A DNA stretch of 14,856 nucleotides from NCBI GenBank assembly GCA_029983555.1, contig JASBZH010000036.1, forward strand, positions 1-14,856, given 5' to 3'. This stretch comes from Peptoniphilus sp. (GTDB lineage: Bacteria > Bacillota > Clostridia > Tissierellales > Peptoniphilaceae). The notes below the pieces were generated by a model, which saw only the letters and a list, made by a program, of their open reading frames with translations, searched no databases and was not told where the DNA came from. Made by a program: the position numbers and the translations under genes. Below are positions 7,793-14,533 of the stretch, one piece after another. Each line of letters opens with the position of its first letter. Positions within the stretch are counted from its first letter, which is position 1.

Positions 7793-8176
7793 TTAAATTA
7801 GGTTAATAAGCTTGATAAACCACGCCATAACCACACAGAAGTACGAAAATATAGCTTTAAATATATTTAGAGATGAAAAGCCAAGAAATACAACAAATAC
7901 AAAAATATTTGGTGCCAATAATAAAGCTAGTATAGTCCAAACAATCCAATTTTTCTGAACAAATAATCCGAAAATAAAAGTCACAACAGATAGAAACAAT
8001 ATAAAAGAATCAAGAAAATAAATACTTTTAAAATTTAAATCTCTAAATCCTAAATTATGTATCTCTCTTAACATGTAAGAATTTTGAAGTACAATATCTA
8101 AAATGACGAGTATTAATAACACAAATGAAAAAATATAAAATAAATTTCTCGTATTTTTATTTGTATTTAGGGTCAT
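7793..8176 (-). CDS. Small membrane protein of unknown function (about four helices)
   Basis: This unrecognised protein of 127 residues has hydrophobic segments at about residues 12-30, 49-67, 71-90 and 95-122. The TTG-initiated longer frame (from 8203) has no ribosome binding site. ATG at 8176 has AGGAG six to seven bases upstream and is chosen; it also gives the MTLNT beginning shared with the next gene. It is the first gene of a two-gene unit, with a promoter at 8243-8216 just beyond the terminator of the upstream DJ-1 gene. No charged catalytic motif or cysteine pattern is visible, so nothing beyond a membrane location can be claimed. Confidence 0.75.
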   Translation of the reverse strand: MTLNTNKNTRNLFYIFSFVLLILVILDIVLQNSYMLREIHNLGFRDLNFKSIYFLDSFILFLSVVTFIFGLFVQKNWIVWTILALLLAPNIFVFVVFLGFSSLNIFKAIFSYFCVVMAWFIKLINLI

Positions 8177-8215
8177 GATAATCTCCTTTAAGAAATCTCT
8201 CAACTGTTCGCCTTA

Positions 8216-8243
8216 ATTATATAATATATTTAAAAAATATCAA
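8216..8243 (-). promoter_or_regulatory. Sigma-A type promoter for the small membrane-protein operon
   Basis: TTGATA (8243-8238), a 16-base spacer and TATAAT (8221-8216) on the minus strand place the transcription start about 33 bases before the ATG at 8176. The -35 begins at the U-run of the preceding terminator. Confidence 0.65.
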
Positions 8244-8244
8244 A

Positions 8245-8271
8245 TAAAAAAACAGAGGCGCAAACCTCTGC
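8245..8271 (-). terminator. Terminator after the proC/DJ-1 unit
   Basis: On the minus strand GCAGAGG, a six-base loop and CCTCTGT (six Watson-Crick pairs plus a G-U) are followed by TTTTTTTATT. It lies about 20 bases beyond the stop of the DJ-1 family gene. Confidence 0.9.
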
Positions 8272-8291
8272 CTTAATTAAATATTATTAAG

Positions 8292-8861
8292 TTATTTTAA
8301 AAATTCTTGCAATTTATTTAAAAGCACTCCGTCTGCTACTTCTTTTGCTTTTTCTTCTGATGCTAGTTTTTCTATAAGCTTAACTGCAAGTAACATTGCT
8401 GTTGCTGGTCCCATTGATGTGATTATATTTTCATCTTCGACAACGGCTGCATTTACTGGGTTTTTAGCTTTTAATTGTTTTTCTACTCCAGGATAGCATG
8501 TAAATTTATCGTCTTTTAATACTTCAGCCTTATCCAAAACTTTTGGTCCTGCGCAAATTCCAGCGACAATTTTATCGCTCTCTTTAAATATTCCTACGCA
8601 CTCAACAACTTTTTTTCTATTCATTAAGTTAGTTGCACCAGGTTCGCCACCAGGAATGTAAAGCGCTCTATAGTCATCTATTTTTACTTCGTCAATACTC
8701 ATGTCTGCTACAACTTCTATTCCATGAGAACCTATTACAGTTTTATATCTATCGAGCGAGATGAGATCCACTTTAAGATCTGCACGTCTAAATAAATCAA
8801 CAACTGTAAGTGCTTCAATTTCTTCAAAGCCTTCTGCCAAAAATACCATTAAATCTTTCAT
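8292..8861 (-). CDS. DJ-1/PfpI family protein (ThiJ/YajL type)
   Basis: This is a member of the DJ-1 superfamily, whose members act as glyoxalase/deglycase-like or redox-sensing proteins; activity must be tested case by case. The 189-residue length is normal. The N-terminus MKDLMVFLAEGFEEIEA carries the conserved Glu16, which contacts the reactive cysteine in the family. The nucleophile elbow AGICAGPKVL holds Cys103, equivalent to Cys106 of human DJ-1, and LYIPGGEPGATNL (68-80) is the usual glycine-rich loop. No signal peptide is present, so it is cytoplasmic. AGGAGG before the ATG overlaps the TAG stop of proC; nine bases separate the two genes, and they are probably co-transcribed and translationally coupled. 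A functional link to proline synthesis is not established. Confidence 0.92.
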   Translation of the reverse strand: MKDLMVFLAEGFEEIEALTVVDLFRRADLKVDLISLDRYKTVIGSHGIEVVADMSIDEVKIDDYRALYIPGGEPGATNLMNRKKVVECVGIFKESDKIVAGICAGPKVLDKAEVLKDDKFTCYPGVEKQLKAKNPVNAAVVEDENIITSMGPATAMLLAVKLIEKLASEEKAKEVADGVLLNKLQEFLK

Positions 8862-8870
8862 AAGAACCTC

Positions 8871-9635
8871 CTAATTCTCCATTATACTCTCAATTGCATC
8901 TATAATAGAAGCTCTAAAGGCGCTTTCCTCTAGGCTTTTTAGACCTTTAATAGTAGTTCCACCTGATGTTGTAACTTGGTCTTTTAAAACTCCTGGATGC
9001 TCTTTTGTTTCATTTACCATTTTAGCTGCACCCATAACTGCTTGTGATACGCACTCATAGGCCATATCCCTTTTCATTCCATAATATACACATGCGTCTG
9101 CTGCTGCCTCTATAAACATATATACATACGCCGGCATACATCCGCAGCTAGATTCAAAAATTTTTATGTCCTTTTCTGATACTATTTTTGTCTTTCCAAA
9201 AGAAGATAAGACTTCTTCTATTTCTTTAAGTTCATCTTCTTCTATATTTTTGCCAGGACAGATCCCAGTCATTGACTCCATAACTTTGGCTGGTGTATTT
9301 GGAAGCGCCATTAAAAACTTCTTACCTTTCAACTTTTCTTCAAGTTTTTTTAAATCAAAGCTACTTGTTATGGAAATTATTATTTGTTTATCAATTATGT
9401 CCTTAACTTTTTCCAAAAATTCATCGTATGCGTAAGGCTTAATCGCCACAATTATGGCGTCAGATTTTTCAACTACTTCTCTATCTGTAAGTAAAATATG
9501 TGCATTTTCATATTTTTTAAATACATCTCTTTTCTCTTCATGTCTGTCAAAGAGATATGTTTCAATTTTATTTTCTAAAAGACCGTGTGCCATGGCAGAA
9601 CCCATGTTGCCCAGTCCTACTATTCCTATTTTCAT
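8871..9635 (-). CDS. proC: Pyrroline-5-carboxylate reductase
   Basis: It catalyses the last step of proline synthesis, NAD(P)H-dependent reduction of pyrroline-5-carboxylate, in the cytoplasm. The 254-residue protein has an N-terminal Rossmann fold with GLGNMG (7-12) and AIKPYAYDEFL (64-74). The family segment MALPNTPAKV lies at 109-118. The C-terminal dimer domain carries MPAYVYMFIEAAADA (167-181) and SGGTTIKGLKSLEE (224-237). The usual serine-rich SGSSPAY/SGSGPAY loop is here CGCMPAY (164-170), with cysteines in place of two serines. GAGGTG precedes ATG. The gene leads a two-gene unit with a DJ-1 family gene and is divergent from the chromate-transporter pair, with an extended -10 promoter between. 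Confidence 0.94.
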   Translation of the reverse strand: MKIGIVGLGNMGSAMAHGLLENKIETYLFDRHEEKRDVFKKYENAHILLTDREVVEKSDAIIVAIKPYAYDEFLEKVKDIIDKQIIISITSSFDLKKLEEKLKGKKFLMALPNTPAKVMESMTGICPGKNIEEDELKEIEEVLSSFGKTKIVSEKDIKIFESSCGCMPAYVYMFIEAAADACVYYGMKRDMAYECVSQAVMGAAKMVNETKEHPGVLKDQVTTSGGTTIKGLKSLEESAFRASIIDAIESIMEN

Positions 9636-9651
9636 CTTGCACCTCTTTAAT

Positions 9652-9660
9652 ATTATACCA
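9652..9660 (-). promoter_or_regulatory. Extended -10 promoter for proC
   Basis: TGGTATAAT on the minus strand is an exact TGnTATAAT extended -10 element. The -35 region is weak (TTTAGA at 15 bases), as is common with extended -10 promoters. Its start point would lie about 10 bases before the proC start codon, close to its ribosome binding site. Confidence 0.5.
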
Positions 9661-9725
9661 CCAATTGACCTTTCTAAACTAATATAGCAGGAGTTAGCCT
9701 ATATACATTTGGAGGTTCTACTTTA

Positions 9726-9734
9726 TGTTATAAT
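9726..9734 (+). promoter_or_regulatory. Possible extended -10 promoter for the chromate-type genes
   Basis: TGTTATAAT matches TGnTATAAT exactly. Transcription would begin at about 9741, leaving only about ten bases before the ATG at 9751. An earlier GGAGG (9711-9715) with ATG at 9725 leads only to a two-codon frame. No other good promoter was found in the 115-base divergent gap. Confidence 0.35.
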
Positions 9735-9750
9735 AATTTTGGTGAATGAA

Positions 9751-10311
9751 ATGAAAAAAATATCGCTTGTAAAATTATTTTTGACACTTTTTAAAATCAA
9801 TTCTATAACTTTTGGCGGAGGATATACTATTGTGCCAGCTATTAGAGATGCCTTTGTAAATGATCTTAATGTAATTACAGAGGATGACATGATGAATATT
9901 GTCGCTCTAGCTCAAGGTGGACCGGGAGCTATGGCTGTATCGTGTTCTGTTTTAACTGGCTATAGGTTGAGGGGAGCTATTGGAGCAATTATATCGCTTT
10001 TGGCCTCAGTTCTTCCATGCCTTATAATTTTATCTATAATAGCTAAATTTTATCAGCAATTTAAGAGCAATTTTTTTATCAATGCAGCTCTTGAAGGTAT
10101 AAGTGGAGTTATATCTGCAGTTCTTTTAATTACCGTTTATCAAATGGGATTGTCTTCTTTTAAAAGAAATGGAAGATTTGCAGTCGGAATTATTATAATT
10201 TCTCTACTTTTCGCCGTATTTACAAATATTAACACGGGACTTATTATTCTTATTTCTGGAGTTTTGGGAATTTTCTATTTTAATATGATTGAGAGGTCAA
10301 AAAATGGTTGA
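9751..10311 (+). CDS. Chromate-transporter family protein, first half-size subunit
   Basis: This is a single-module member of the CHR (ChrA) membrane family. Full-length ChrA carries two such modules; here they are separate genes. The 186-residue protein has the family signature FGGGYTIVP at 21-29 and AQGGPGAMAV at 54-63. Hydrophobic segments lie at about 50-70, 75-98, 115-132, 143-158 and 162-178. The frame is open upstream to a TTG, but ATG at 9751 with GGTGA five bases before it is a better start and removes an odd hydrophobic N-terminus. The next gene overlaps its last eight bases. The family exports chromate in known cases, yet many homologues in anaerobes have no demonstrated substrate, so chromate resistance should not be assumed. 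Confidence 0.88.
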   Translation: MKKISLVKLFLTLFKINSITFGGGYTIVPAIRDAFVNDLNVITEDDMMNIVALAQGGPGAMAVSCSVLTGYRLRGAIGAIISLLASVLPCLIILSIIAKFYQQFKSNFFINAALEGISGVISAVLLITVYQMGLSSFKRNGRFAVGIIIISLLFAVFTNINTGLIILISGVLGIFYFNMIERSKNG

Positions 10312-10849
10312 ACTTTTTACTATATTTTTAAAAATTGGTTGCGTCGCCTTTGGAGGCGGATATGCAGTTATTCCTTTAATTTCTAAATATGTAGTTGAAT
10401 CTGCTTCTATTTTAACTCCGCGCGAATTTTTGGACCTTGTGTCTATTTCTCAGATGACTCCTGGTCCAATTGCAATTAATGCTGCAACTTTTGTTGGACA
10501 AATCTCAGGCGGACTAATTGGTTCAATTGTAACTACTGTAGGCCTCGTCCTTCCGCAGTTTATTTTGATGATGGTACTAGGTTTTTTATTATTTACTAAA
10601 AACAAGAGATACAACACTTTAGACTACGCGCTTGAAGGAATTAAAGCTGGAATTGTGCCACTCATACTTTTAACTTCTCTTGATCTTTTTAAAACATCAA
10701 TTTTTCCTAAGGGATTTTCGATTCAAGAAATAGCCATCCCTGCACTAATAGGTTTTGGTTTTGGATGTCTTTACATTAAAAAAGTAGATCTGTTTAAGCT
10801 AATCGCTGTCGGTGCAGTTGTCGGAATACTTGCAAATTATTTATTGTAA
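10304..10849 (+). CDS. Chromate-transporter family protein, second half-size subunit
   Basis: This is the partner module of the preceding gene; the two are expected to form a heteromeric transporter. The 181-residue protein has the signature FGGGYAVIP at 16-24 and the canonical SQMTPGPIAINAATFVG at 49-65. Helices lie at about 53-70, 75-97, 112-128, 143-158 and 165-181. The ATG lies inside the end of the first gene (eight-base overlap, AAAAATGGTTGA), and its ribosome binding site GAGAGG is within the upstream coding region, so translation is coupled. The TTG-initiated extension upstream has no support. Its signature is closer to consensus than that of the first half, which suggests unequal roles of the two halves. 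A hairpin follows 37 bases downstream. Confidence 0.9.
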   Translation: MVELFTIFLKIGCVAFGGGYAVIPLISKYVVESASILTPREFLDLVSISQMTPGPIAINAATFVGQISGGLIGSIVTTVGLVLPQFILMMVLGFLLFTKNKRYNTLDYALEGIKAGIVPLILLTSLDLFKTSIFPKGFSIQEIAIPALIGFGFGCLYIKKVDLFKLIAVGAVVGILANYLL

Positions 10850-10886
10850 GTAGTATGAATTTTGAAACTTTAATTCTACACTAAGA

Positions 10887-10924
10887 AACCAACTCCCCAA
10901 AAATTTTTGGATAGTTGGTTTTCT
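10887..10924 (+). terminator. Hairpin between converging units, probably a bidirectional terminator
   Basis: AACCAACT pairs with AGTTGGTT (8 pairs). After an unpaired pair of bases on each side, CCAAAAA pairs with TTTTTGG. TTTTC follows on the plus strand and TTTCTT on the minus strand. It lies between the stops of the chromate-type genes (plus) and the 11458-10991 gene (minus), so it may serve both. The T-runs are short. Confidence 0.65.
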
Positions 10925-10990
10925 ACAATTATATTGTTCTTATAGGAAAATATATAGTTAAACTTTAGAAGTTTTATCATGTATTTTTTA

Positions 10991-11458
10991 CTAAGATTTC
11001 TTTTTATCTATTCTTTTTAATATTTTAATAGATAAATATAGTATCCCTGTTGAACCAATTAGCGTTGGATAAAAAATCATATACAATTTATTGTCATAAA
11101 TATAATTGTATGTGATATATTTTTGTACATAGTATAATATCAACATTACAAAAAAAGAAATTAATATTTCTTTAACACTAACAAAATCTTTATATTTTTC
11201 ATTTAAACTTATAAATAGAAATTCACAAACTAAAAGAAAGTTTAAGATATAATTAACAAGATAAATTGACTCGACAAAATCCCCATCTTGTTGTAAGTTA
11301 AGATAATAATACCAATATTTTTTACCTCTACCCATATAATTTAAAAAGCGAAAACTTGGTATATTTATAATATCTTTTGTTGTGAAAAATATATATATAA
11401 AGATAATAAAAATAATTAATGAAAAAAGTATAAAAACTTTAAAAATATTCTTACTCAT
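10991..11458 (-). CDS. Four-helix membrane protein of unknown function
   Basis: I do not recognise this 155-residue protein. Hydrophobic segments lie at about residues 8-26, 66-86, 97-113 and 127-147. An aromatic, polar external or loop segment (RGKKYWYYYLNLQQDGD) follows the first helix, and the C-terminus is basic (KILKRIDKKKS). It begins three bases after the stop of the secreted-protein gene, with no clear ribosome binding site (only AGAAAATAA), so it probably depends on translational coupling with that gene. Base composition is even more AT-rich than the housekeeping genes nearby. Its pairing with an exported protein suggests an anchoring, export or protection role, but this is only inference. 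Confidence 0.7.
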   Translation of the reverse strand: MSKNIFKVFILFSLIIFIIFIYIFFTTKDIINIPSFRFLNYMGRGKKYWYYYLNLQQDGDFVESIYLVNYILNFLLVCEFLFISLNEKYKDFVSVKEILISFFVMLILYYVQKYITYNYIYDNKLYMIFYPTLIGSTGILYLSIKILKRIDKKKS

Positions 11459-11461
11459 AAA

Positions 11462-12154
11462 TTATTTTCTATTAAAGCTAACATTATAACTATTTGATGG
11501 TATGTATATATAAGGTCTATCGTTCCATCCCCAAGTAATACTGGCACTTGTTCCAAATTCTCTACTGTAAGAGGAAATAACTTCAGCATATCCTCCAGCA
11601 TCTCTAACTCTTGATATTTCAGTTTTTGTAAGAACACCTTCTACAGTGCTGACCATACTAAAGGTACCACCGTAGACTCCTGGTAGAAAACCCAATATAT
11701 CTATTATCAAATCTTTAGGAGTATATGAATATCTATTTAAAAAATAATCATAACTATCAGATCGATTCATGGCAACTACAGACATTTCTGTAGGCTTATA
11801 ATTAGATACAGGTGCTAAGTACGCTACCGTACCTCCATTTGGAGCATAATATGATTTCTGAGATGCTCTAGCTTTATCAAATATAAAATTATATTTTTCA
11901 GCATATTCATGCTTTACTCTTTCTTCAATATTTTTATAAATATATTCTTCAAATACTTGTAAATGTTCTAGAGCATCTTGTTTCTTCAGTTCTTCTTCTA
12001 ATATTAATTTAGCATTACTTTTCTCTACTTCAATTTGATTATTCATTTCGACAATCAATTCTGCTTCACTTAAAGAATCGTTTGCAAATACCTTCGATGA
12101 AAAGCAAATAATTAATAGTAGACTTAAACAAACTATCCAATTTTTCTTAATCAA
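11462..12154 (-). CDS. Secreted protein of unknown function, TTG start
   Basis: This 230-residue protein was not matched to any family I know. The N-terminus is a clear signal peptide (MIKKNWIVCLSLLLIICFSS, cleavage probably after KVFA at residue 24). The cysteine at 17 is not in a lipobox. The mature protein starts with a charged, helical, possibly coiled-coil region (about 26-98). A Gly/Ser/Tyr-rich, probably beta-structured half (about 100-230) follows, with GGT repeats (residues 107 and 162), a WGW at 208-210 and a basic end. There are no cysteines after the signal. The only start that gives the signal peptide is TTG at 12154, which has AAGGAG seven bases upstream. A strong promoter lies upstream, and a membrane-protein gene follows three bases after the stop. 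Confidence 0.75.
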   Translation of the reverse strand: MIKKNWIVCLSLLLIICFSSKVFANDSLSEAELIVEMNNQIEVEKSNAKLILEEELKKQDALEHLQVFEEYIYKNIEERVKHEYAEKYNFIFDKARASQKSYYAPNGGTVAYLAPVSNYKPTEMSVVAMNRSDSYDYFLNRYSYTPKDLIIDILGFLPGVYGGTFSMVSTVEGVLTKTEISRVRDAGGYAEVISSYSREFGTSASITWGWNDRPYIYIPSNSYNVSFNRK

Positions 12155-12161
12155 TTAAATT

Positions 12162-12167
12162 CTCCTT
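12162..12167 (-). promoter_or_regulatory. Ribosome binding site fixing a TTG start
   Basis: AAGGAG on the minus strand lies seven bases before TTG at 12154. No ATG in the frame would preserve the signal peptide, so this site decides the start of the secreted protein. Confidence 0.8.
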
Positions 12168-12203
12168 TCAAATTTTTGTTATATTGATACCTTGTACGAA
12201 TAC

Positions 12204-12231
12204 ATTATATCATAGAAAAAAAAAATAGCAA
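12204..12231 (-). promoter_or_regulatory. Strong promoter of the secreted/membrane protein pair
   Basis: TTGCTA (12231-12226), a 16-base spacer containing a ten-T run, and TATAAT (12209-12204) preceded by TGA (extended -10) read on the minus strand. The start point would be about 43 bases before the TTG start codon. Confidence 0.75.
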
Positions 12232-12412
12232 GAATAAGAGCATATAAAAACACCTCTTTTCTATACTTATATTCAATAAATTTTATATATAATAAATCAC
12301 CTTTTATAATTAACTGCTTATATTTAATCGATATTTGGGTACAAATATTATTTTTTACAAAAAATATCTATTAAAAGATATTTCTGCATACTCAACAAAT
12401 GTTATATAACCT

Positions 12413-12442
12413 AAAAAACTGAACCTCTCGTTGAAGTTCAGT
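12413..12442 (-). terminator. Terminator of the HAAS gene, containing its stop codon
   Basis: On the minus strand ACTGAAC, an 11-base loop and GTTCAGT are followed by TTTTT. The TGA stop of the HAAS gene (12440-12438) lies inside the first arm of the stem. A second weak AT-only hairpin with a short U-run follows at 12362-12383. Confidence 0.8.
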
Positions 12443-13325
12443 CTTTTTGTTTGTATTTATTTTGTCTTGAATTTCTTCTATTTTTCTTTCGATCTCTTTT
12501 TTCTTTAGCAGTTCTATAAATATTCATACATATATTGACGACATTTGTAAAAATTATTGTCTTTATCATAAATAAATTTGGAATATAAAATTTAGTCAAG
12601 ACAGTCAAACTCAAAACTGTCAATATATCTATAAAGTATTCTGCATAAACTATTTTGGAATACGCGTTATTTTCGGACATCTTTAAATTGTCCTTTAAAA
12701 CATTTAAGAAAAATAAAAACATTATAAATGTATATGTCGCCGTAGTTATATCAATATTAGCTGTTATCATGTAGACTTGTAGCATAAAAAACATGCTGTA
12801 ATTTAAAATCATTATGACTATCTTATCGGCATTTATCTTTAGTTTTTTAGATTCATATAGTAAAGAAATATCCCAATCACTTGTAAGTGAGTTTAAAATT
12901 TTAGTGTCCTTTATCCTCTCAGAAATATAACTTGGAAGTACCGACAATATAAATATTGAGATTAAAATTGATTTTACAACTGTATAAACTCCAGTGCCTA
13001 AAAGCCTTGAGAAGTAATTAAAAAAGAATAATATAAGTCCTATTAATCCAGAAATAACGAGAATTTTTAAAAACTTCGTAAAAATTTCATAAGTCTTTCC
13101 GCTTATTAAAAATCGACCACCATTTGTATAATAAGCGGCATACTGATAGGGATTACCCAGCTTATTTAAAGTTTTTATTACATCTTTTTCTGTATAGTCT
13201 ATTGGCAAGCTATCTTCAATCTGGTTTAGCATATTCTCTTTGGCTTCTTTCTGCCTATCGTAAGGAATATACCTCAAAAAATAATATATATATCTATCGA
13301 CAAGTTCATTGTCTATTAATTTCAT
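12438..13325 (-). CDS. HAAS-domain integral membrane protein
   Basis: The N-terminal ~70 residues (LVDRYIYYFLRYIPYDRQKEAKENM ending LNKLGNPYQYAAYY) match the helical HAAS/permease-prefix pattern found at the N-terminus of many Bacillota membrane proteins. About six hydrophobic segments follow, at roughly 85-105, 112-134, 168-190, 195-210, 226-246 and 251-270. The 295-residue protein ends in a strongly basic cytoplasmic tail (270-295). In other Bacillota such genes are usually paired with a PadR-type regulator; none is adjacent here. The start at 13325 has GGGTGAT three bases before ATG and is preferred to an ATG 12 bases upstream. Function is unknown; a signalling or membrane-stress role is inferred from the domain. 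It has its own promoter and terminator. Confidence 0.75.
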   Translation of the reverse strand: MKLIDNELVDRYIYYFLRYIPYDRQKEAKENMLNQIEDSLPIDYTEKDVIKTLNKLGNPYQYAAYYTNGGRFLISGKTYEIFTKFLKILVISGLIGLILFFFNYFSRLLGTGVYTVVKSILISIFILSVLPSYISERIKDTKILNSLTSDWDISLLYESKKLKINADKIVIMILNYSMFFMLQVYMITANIDITTATYTFIMFLFFLNVLKDNLKMSENNAYSKIVYAEYFIDILTVLSLTVLTKFYIPNLFMIKTIIFTNVVNICMNIYRTAKEKRDRKKNRRNSRQNKYKQKD

Positions 13326-13350
13326 ATAATCACCCATTTTCCACTATTAT

Positions 13351-13379
13351 ATTATAGTCCATATGAAAAATCTTTTAAA
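13351..13379 (-). promoter_or_regulatory. Probable promoter of the HAAS gene
   Basis: TTTAAA (13379-13374), a 17-base spacer and TATAAT (13356-13351) on the minus strand. The -10 is perfect and the -35 is weak. A second overlapping TATAAT lies five bases downstream. The start point falls about 20 bases before the chosen ATG. Confidence 0.5.
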
Positions 13380-13433
13380 GAAATTTACACCATTTATTCA
13401 AATATTTTACAATCAATTTTTAAAAGTTGACAT

Positions 13434-13460
13434 AAAAAAACCAGAGTAAAAACTCTGGTT
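13434..13460 (-). terminator. Terminator after the YabE-like gene
   Basis: On the minus strand AACCAGAGT and ACTCTGGTT form a perfect nine-pair stem with a four-base loop, and TTTTTTT overlaps the end of the second arm. It lies 14 bases past the stop codon. Confidence 0.95.
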
Positions 13461-13474
13461 ACTTAAAATTTAAA

Positions 13475-14458
13475 TTAGTCTAATACATAAACTTTTACGT
13501 TTCTTCTTCCAAATCTCATCGCTTCGCTGTGAGATCCGTAGAATAAATCAATTCTATTTCCCTTGATTGCTCCACCAGTATCTTCTGCTGTGGCGTATCC
13601 ATAAGATGCAAATCCATCAGTAGTTTCGATATATAATTTTGATCCAAGTGGAATTACTCTAGGGTCAACTGCAACTGCACCAACTCTTGCGCGAGTTCCC
13701 ATTGCTGTTGTTGAACCTGCTGTAGGATCATAAGCTGTAGCTTGCATTGTTATAACTTTTTTTACACTTTGACCGTTTGGTGTTGTTGGAGCTTTTTTTG
13801 TTCCAACTTCTACAACTTCATTAACTGGCTCTTTAGTAATTTCAGTTTTTACAACTTCGCTACTTTCAATCTTTCCATTTACATAAGTATTTAGAACATC
13901 TTCAACTTTTTCTCCAGCTACACCTTCTGTTATTACATTAGTTTCGCCTTCAAGCATCTGTGGATTTTCTTTCTTTACAGTTTCAAAAGGTATTTCTACT
14001 GCGTTTTGTACTTCTTCTTGATTTACTCTGTCAATCTTAATTGTCATTGCCTCTTGTGCAACTTCATCAAGTGAGACATTTATTCTGTCGAGTTTGTTTA
14101 ATTTAATATTTAGATTTTCAAGAACTTCGCCAACAGTATAGCCGCTAGCTTCTGTTATAAGTACTTTTCCACCATCTTTTATGTTAAAAGATTTTGGTGA
14201 AGTAATTACTATGTCCATGTCCTGAGTAATTTCGCTATCAAGTGAAGGACTTATTGCATCTTTATTTTGAACTTCAATGCCTTCTTTTTCTAAAAACTCA
14301 CCGACTGTCTTTTCATAAGTGAAGACTGTCTGTTCACTTCCGTTTATATTCAAATTTACATCATTTCCGACAACTTTATTAAAACCCATTGTCAAAGCGG
14401 AAATTAAGATTAACAAAATTACAAAAAACTTTGTAAGTCTAACTCTCCTCTTATTCAA
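13475..14458 (-). CDS. yabE: YabE-like G5/3D-domain cell-wall protein
   Basis: This is a predicted wall-active protein acting outside the cell, with a likely lytic-transglycosylase-type fold as in YabE, YocH and resuscitation-promoting relatives. The 327 residues begin with a basic head and one hydrophobic segment (about 11-28). Two DUF348 ubiquitin-like repeats (about 33-88 and 89-145) and a G5 domain (about 146-222) follow. The 3D domain (about 237-327) has MQATAYDP, AVDPRVIPLGSKLYIE (263-278) and DTGGAIKGNRIDLF (293-306), whose aspartates 293 and 304 name the domain. The start is TTG at 14458, seven bases after GGAGGT. The more upstream TTG (14473) overlaps that site and is rejected. The consensus promoter and flanking direct-repeat boxes suggest control by a WalR-like wall-stress regulator. 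Confidence 0.9.
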   Translation of the reverse strand: MNKRRVRLTKFFVILLILISALTMGFNKVVGNDVNLNINGSEQTVFTYEKTVGEFLEKEGIEVQNKDAISPSLDSEITQDMDIVITSPKSFNIKDGGKVLITEASGYTVGEVLENLNIKLNKLDRINVSLDEVAQEAMTIKIDRVNQEEVQNAVEIPFETVKKENPQMLEGETNVITEGVAGEKVEDVLNTYVNGKIESSEVVKTEITKEPVNEVVEVGTKKAPTTPNGQSVKKVITMQATAYDPTAGSTTAMGTRARVGAVAVDPRVIPLGSKLYIETTDGFASYGYATAEDTGGAIKGNRIDLFYGSHSEAMRFGRRNVKVYVLD

Positions 14459-14465
14459 AAATATT

Positions 14466-14471
14466 ACCTCC
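14466..14471 (-). promoter_or_regulatory. Ribosome binding site fixing the TTG start of the YabE-like gene
   Basis: GGAGGT on the minus strand is seven bases before TTG at 14458. It overlaps the alternative TTG at 14473 and so excludes that start. Confidence 0.85.
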
Positions 14472-14478
14472 AATAAAT

Positions 14479-14515
14479 TGTTACAAATCCGTAATTTTTG
14501 TTACTATTTTGTAAC
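14479..14515. promoter_or_regulatory. Two WalR/PhoP-type direct-repeat boxes in the yabE leader
   Basis: Read on the plus strand, TGTTAC-N5-CGTAAT (14479-14495) and TGTTAC-N5-TGTAAC (14499-14515) each have half-sites 11 bases apart. The second fits the published WalR consensus TGTWAH-N5-TGTWAH exactly. Both lie downstream of the predicted start point (about 14527), a position suited to repression. Confidence 0.55.
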
Positions 14516-14533
14516 CACTTTTAATCTTTATTG

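Noticed and set aside
9711..9733. GGAGG followed nine bases later by ATG at 9725, a seemingly ideal start for the first chromate-type gene.
   Set aside because: It is out of frame and meets TAA after two codons. The gene start was placed at 9751.
12205..12243. A 12-codon minus-strand frame (MLLFLLFFFSMI) with GAGGTG seven bases upstream, in front of the secreted-protein gene.
   Set aside because: The frame runs through the -35, spacer and -10 of the promoter at 12231-12204. Its phenylalanines come from the ten-T spacer, so it would not lie on the transcript from that promoter.
12362..12383. AAATATCT/AGATATTT hairpin considered as an operator or a separate terminator.
   Set aside because: The stem is almost entirely A/T and follows a much better terminator at 12413-12442. 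At most it is a weak back-up.
14459..14527. yabE leader considered as a ydaO-type c-di-AMP riboswitch.
   Set aside because: The leader is only about 70 bases, with no GC-containing helices or recognisable riboswitch core. Its repeats fit protein-binding half-sites instead.
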